A stretch of 9,621 bases of DNA, taken from the NCBI RefSeq assembly GCF_903643065.1, contig NZ_CAHJWX010000034.1, positions 1-9,621 on the forward strand, read 5' to 3'. Below the pieces are notes generated by a model. It worked only from the letters and a program-made list of their open reading frames with translations. It was not told the DNA's origin and ran no database searches. This stretch comes from Sphingomonas bacterium. GTDB lineage: Bacteria; Pseudomonadota; Alphaproteobacteria; Sphingomonadales; Sphingomonadaceae. This document shows positions 7,245 to 9,621 of this stretch, piece after piece (position 1 is the stretch's first letter; the number at the start of each line of letters is the position of its first letter). The position numbers and the translations under genes were made by a program.

Positions 7245-7943
7245 ATATCGCGCTCGCCGGTCGCGGCGATGCTGGTCGCGGTGGCGGTGCCGGCCCAGGC
7301 GACGATCACGCTGGTCGGCACCCGGAGCGCGTTCGCGGCGGCGACGTCGAGCCAGGCCACCGACACGTTCGACGACGTGGCCTATGGGTTCCGCGGCACG
7401 ACGCTCAAGCGCAGCGCGGGAAGCTACAGCTACACCGCCTACGCGCCGCATGGCCTGGACGGCGATAACGGCAATGCCGATCAATGGCTGGCGGTCGACA
7501 ATTTCATCGATCCGCTGACGTTCAGAAGCTTCAGCAGCGGCGTCGCCGGCATCGGGGGATCGTTCTTCGGAACCGCCGCGAACGGCGACTATCTCGCCGC
7601 CAACATCGTCGTCACCGCCACCGATGCCGACGGTTCGGTGGCGATCACGCTGATGACGCCCGCCGTCGACAGCTTCGTCGGCTTCGTCTCCACCAAGGCG
7701 ATCACGCAATTGACCGCCAAGGCGGTGCAGCCGACCGGCGCCATCGCGTGGGTCGGCGCGAACAATCTGGTGCTCGCGAGCGCCTCGGCCGCCGCGCCCG
7801 TGCCCGAACCGGCGACCTGGACGATGGCGCTGATGGGGGTCGGGCTGGTCGGCGCCGGGCTGCGCGGCCGCCGCTCCCTCAGCCGTGGCAAGGTGCAACG
7901 GCACGGCTCTTCCTCCAGCGTTCGGAGATCCTATGCGCAATAG
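7236..7943 (+). CDS. Secreted PEPxxWA-CTERM-type protein, tail extended
   Basis: This 235-residue exported protein has a signal peptide at 1-22 (cleavage expected after PAQA). Residues 23-185 are a beta-rich, Gly/Ser/Thr/Asp-rich region with a TDTFDDV...GFRGTT start often seen in such proteins; no enzyme motif was found. The sorting signal is VPEPATWT (189-196), a hydrophobic span MALMGVGLVGAGL (197-209) and RGRR (210-213). An exosortase would recognise the motif during export; none is encoded here. Two oddities: Thr rather than Ala follows the Trp, and 22 residues (SLSRGKV...RSYAQ) continue beyond the Arg cluster, where these proteins normally end. The last 11 bases overlap the next gene. 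The start is chosen for its signal peptide and the GGGGGA upstream. Confidence 0.82.
   Translation: MTGISRSPVAAMLVAVAVPAQATITLVGTRSAFAAATSSQATDTFDDVAYGFRGTTLKRSAGSYSYTAYAPHGLDGDNGNADQWLAVDNFIDPLTFRSFSSGVAGIGGSFFGTAANGDYLAANIVVTATDADGSVAITLMTPAVDSFVGFVSTKAITQLTAKAVQPTGAIAWVGANNLVLASASAAAPVPEPATWTMALMGVGLVGAGLRGRRSLSRGKVQRHGSSSSVRRSYAQ
7881..7908 (+). other. Hairpin inside the extended tail, before the second PEP-CTERM gene
   Basis: AGCCGTG (7881-7887) and CACGGCT (7902-7908) form a perfect 7-bp stem with a 14-base loop, starting 3 codons after the RGRR cluster of the first protein and ending 24 bases before the second gene's ATG. A CTTCCT stretch follows. The position is where a 3' hairpin would sit if the first gene ended right after its sorting signal, so it may reduce read-through or set the ratio of the two products. 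Confidence 0.4.
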
Positions 7944-8628
7944 CACCCTCGCCGTCGCCGCGGCCCTGTCCTGTGCCGTCGCCACCACCCCCGCCCGCGC
8001 CATTTATCTGACCACGGCGGTGACCGAGTCCTCCGGCGCGCCGCTGGGCCTCTTGTTCGTGGGCAATGACTACAACGTGATCATCGACATGGCGGCGAGT
8101 CCTACCGCCCAGTTCGACTATAAGATAAGCCGGACATCGCTCTACGATTACTATGTGAACTCCGCGATCGACAGCACCAGCTTCGCCAACGTCACGTCGC
8201 AATTCAACAAGTACAAATATGTGGTGACCAGTCCCACCGAGCTGACGATCAGCTTTGAACCCGACGTCGTCGGCACCTATTCGTTCAACTTCAAGGACCT
8301 GATCGTCGAAACCCGCACGCAAATCGCCGCCGAGAAGAAGCCCATATCCGAAGACGGGTACACCAGCTTCTTCGAAAAGATCGTTCCACCCCCGCTGATG
8401 CAGGGGCCGTTGAGCTGCGGTTTCGATCAGAGTTACGGCGGCGCCGGGTTCACCACCACCGCGCAATGCGCGCTCACCTTCACCGTCGCGCCAAAGATCG
8501 TGTCGGTGCCGTCCGTCCCCGAGCCGGCGTCCTGGGCGATGCTGCTCACCGGGTTCGGCGCGCTGGGGACCACACTGCGGCGGCGCCGGGATGGCGCCCA
8601 CCGCTCGCTCGCACCGATCCGTCGGTGA
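7933..8628 (+). CDS. Secreted PEPxxWA-CTERM protein
   Basis: This 231-residue exported protein has signal peptide MRNSTLAVAAALSCAVATTPARA (cut after residue 23 expected). The mature part (24-190) is rich in Tyr, Ser, Thr and Asn with beta-strand character, and has one possible disulfide pair, C162 and C179. No catalytic motif was recognised. The C-terminus carries the canonical signal PEPASWAM (196-203), a hydrophobic span LLTGFGALGTTL and RRRR (216-219), then 12 more residues. The frame is open upstream to a GTG at 7885, but the ATG at 7933 gives a clean signal peptide and has GGAG five bases before it. It overlaps the preceding PEP-CTERM gene by 11 bases, so translation is probably coupled. 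Likely a cell-surface or matrix protein; function unknown. Confidence 0.87.
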   Translation: MRNSTLAVAAALSCAVATTPARAIYLTTAVTESSGAPLGLLFVGNDYNVIIDMAASPTAQFDYKISRTSLYDYYVNSAIDSTSFANVTSQFNKYKYVVTSPTELTISFEPDVVGTYSFNFKDLIVETRTQIAAEKKPISEDGYTSFFEKIVPPPLMQGPLSCGFDQSYGGAGFTTTAQCALTFTVAPKIVSVPSVPEPASWAMLLTGFGALGTTLRRRRDGAHRSLAPIRR

Positions 8629-8653
8629 CGCCCCGGCCGCCCGTCACCGGCGG
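8619..8653. terminator. Long hairpin spanning the PEP-CTERM stop codon, between convergent genes
   Basis: CCGTCGGTGACG (8619-8630) pairs with CGTCACCGGCGG (8642-8653) over 12 bp with a single G-T wobble and an 11-base loop. The stem includes the TGA stop (8626-8628). An alternative stem GCCGCC/GGCGGC (8636-8641, 8649-8654) overlaps it. It lies 9 bases from the stop of the leftward HAD gene, so it could serve both transcripts. No T-tract follows on either strand. Confidence 0.5.
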
Positions 8654-8662
8654 CAAGACTGG

Positions 8663-9337
8663 TCAGACGTCGCGCGCCAGCCCCAGCAGCCGCGCGACCT
8701 CGCCGAAGTCCGCCGCCACCGCGTCGACGCCGAGCGCCAGCAGCGCGTCGCCATGGCCCTTGCCGCAATGCAGGCCGGCGGTCAGCCCGATGACATAGCC
8801 GCCCGAGGCGACCGCCCCGGTCGCGCCGACGCGCGAATCCTCGATGATCGCGCACCGCTCGATCGGCACGCCCAGCGCCGCGGCGGCGTGGTGGTACAGG
8901 TCGGGCGCCGGCTTGGGGCGCGCGACATGCTCGCGGCCGCTGAACCGGTGGGGAAAGGCATCGCCGAGCCCGAGATGCGCGAGATGCGTCCCGATCCAGG
9001 CGGTGGAGCTGGACGACACGATCGCGCGCGGCAGGTCCGCCGGCAGCGACCGGACGAAGGCGACCGCGCCCGCGACCTCGCCCACCCCCTCGCGCAGCAC
9101 GCGCGCGTCCTCGATCGCGCGCGCCGCGTCGAACGCCGCCGGGATCGGCCCGCCCAGATGCCGCGCCACCCGCGCGCGGAACTCGTCCCCCGCGTGACCG
9201 CTGAACAGCGCCGTCGCCTGTGCGACGCTGGTCGGATGGCCGTTGGCGGTCAGCCAGTCGGCGATCTGCCGCGCGCCGACCCATTCGGACTCGATCAGCA
9301 CCCCATCGAAGTCGAACAACAGCGCGTCGACCCTCAT
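8663..9337 (-). CDS. HAD-IA family hydrolase (phosphatase/phosphomutase-like)
   Basis: This 224-residue cytoplasmic protein is of the haloacid dehalogenase superfamily, subfamily IA with an alpha-helical cap. All four motifs are present: DFDGV with nucleophile D9 and acid/base D11; Ser in the VSSSS run (108-111); K142 in ARPKPAPDLY; and the acidic pair E166-D167 in IIEDSRVGA. The cap spans about 16-85. The sequence resembles beta-phosphoglucomutase-like and YieH-type phosphatases, so a small phosphorylated metabolite is the expected substrate, but which one cannot be told. The ATG at 9337 overlaps the stop of the upstream yggS gene as ATGA; no ribosome site is visible, so translation is probably coupled. 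Confidence 0.9.
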   Translation of the reverse strand: MRVDALLFDFDGVLIESEWVGARQIADWLTANGHPTSVAQATALFSGHAGDEFRARVARHLGGPIPAAFDAARAIEDARVLREGVGEVAGAVAFVRSLPADLPRAIVSSSSTAWIGTHLAHLGLGDAFPHRFSGREHVARPKPAPDLYHHAAAALGVPIERCAIIEDSRVGATGAVASGGYVIGLTAGLHCGKGHGDALLALGVDAVAADFGEVARLLGLARDV

Positions 9338-9621
9338 GCGCGCGCGCCGAACAGCGCCGAGCCGACCCGGACATGCGTCGCGCCCAGCATCGCCGCCGTC
9401 TCGAAATCGTCGGACATGCCCATCGACAATCCCACCAGCCCCTCGTCGCGCGCCATCCTGGCGAGCAGCGCGAAATAGGGCGCCGCCTCCACCCCGGCGG
9501 GCGGCACGCCCATCAGCCCCGTCACCGGCAACGCCGCCGCGCGCGCCTCGGCCAGTAGCGCCGGCAGATCGGCGACCGCGCAGCCGCCCTTTTGCGGCTC
9601 GTCGCCGATATTGACCTGGAC
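9334..9621 (-). CDS. yggS: PLP homeostasis protein YggS, C-terminal part (partial)
   Basis: The frame is open from the window edge to a TGA at 9334 and gives 95 residues. They match the C-terminal half of the YggS/PROSC (PLPHP) family: QVNIGDEPQKGG near the start, LPVTGLMGVPP, PYFALLARMA, then GLSMGMSDDFETA and ATHVRVGSALFG. The SMGMS segment helps hold the phosphate of pyridoxal 5'-phosphate in this single-domain TIM-barrel fold. The protein binds PLP without being an enzyme and keeps the vitamin B6 and amino-acid pools balanced. Roughly the first 125-130 residues, including the PLP-binding Lys, lie outside the window. It is translationally coupled to the HAD hydrolase gene. Confidence 0.92.
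   Translation of the reverse strand, partial: VQVNIGDEPQKGGCAVADLPALLAEARAAALPVTGLMGVPPAGVEAAPYFALLARMARDEGLVGLSMGMSDDFETAAMLGATHVRVGSALFGARA

Noticed and set aside
7860..7943. A frameshift that would explain the extended tail of the first PEP-CTERM protein
   Set aside because: None of the three plus-strand frames has a stop close after the RGRR codons, so a single indel there would not restore a normal short end.
6753..8003. A 416-codon leftward open frame opposite the AraC and first PEP-CTERM genes
   Set aside because: Low-complexity Arg/Ala composition and no motif; the plus-strand genes are well supported by domains and a signal peptide.

Overview
The window is about 70% GC and densely coded, with short gaps and start and stop codons consistent with an alphaproteobacterial chromosome. 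Two adjacent proteins end in PEPxxWA-type C-terminal sorting signals, a subtype typical of Sphingomonadales. Together with a DUF892 ferritin-like gene carrying a near-consensus EcfG promoter, this points to Sphingomonas or a close relative. No RNA gene, CRISPR array, insertion sequence, phage gene or integration scar was seen, so this looks like ordinary chromosome with some niche accessory genes. No gap between genes exceeds about 180 bases.

Layout. Bases 1-2372 are a leftward block: the first 34 codons of a lipoprotein (cut by the window edge), a small helix-turn-helix protein of unknown role with an array of TTGACG half-sites in front of it, an acetylpolyamine-amidohydrolase/histone-deacetylase-family enzyme, and a DUF892 (YciE/YciF) ferritin-like protein. 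Divergent from this block is a lipoprotein S41 (C-terminal-processing) peptidase at 2491-3921. It meets a leftward HxlR-type regulator (3990-4355) across a hairpin. Divergent from the regulator are a zinc-independent MDR dehydrogenase/quinone oxidoreductase (4450-5466), a GlcG/HbpS-family protein (5503-5943) and an AraC-family regulator (6015-7055), all rightward. Next come two overlapping genes for secreted PEPxxWA-CTERM proteins (7236-7943 and 7933-8628). The window closes with a leftward pair overlapping by ATGA: the C-terminal part of the PLP-homeostasis protein YggS (cut by the edge) followed by a HAD-IA hydrolase.

How the genes may work together. The clearest unit is hxlR / adh-glcG-araC. 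A one- to three-cysteine HxlR regulator sits back-to-back with a quinone-oxidoreductase-like gene, the same arrangement as the quinone/electrophile-responsive HxlR regulators YodB and QorR, and an inverted repeat GTATC-N6-GATAC lies over the regulator's own start region. The ferritin-like gene carries a general-stress promoter that may also express the deacetylase behind it. The two PEPxxWA-CTERM proteins are probably exported and sorted together by an exosortase encoded elsewhere. I found no wholly new system. The best leads are the TTGACG operator array, the HxlR redox switch, the mutually exclusive hairpins ahead of the PEP-CTERM pair, and the unusual tail beyond the first protein's sorting signal.
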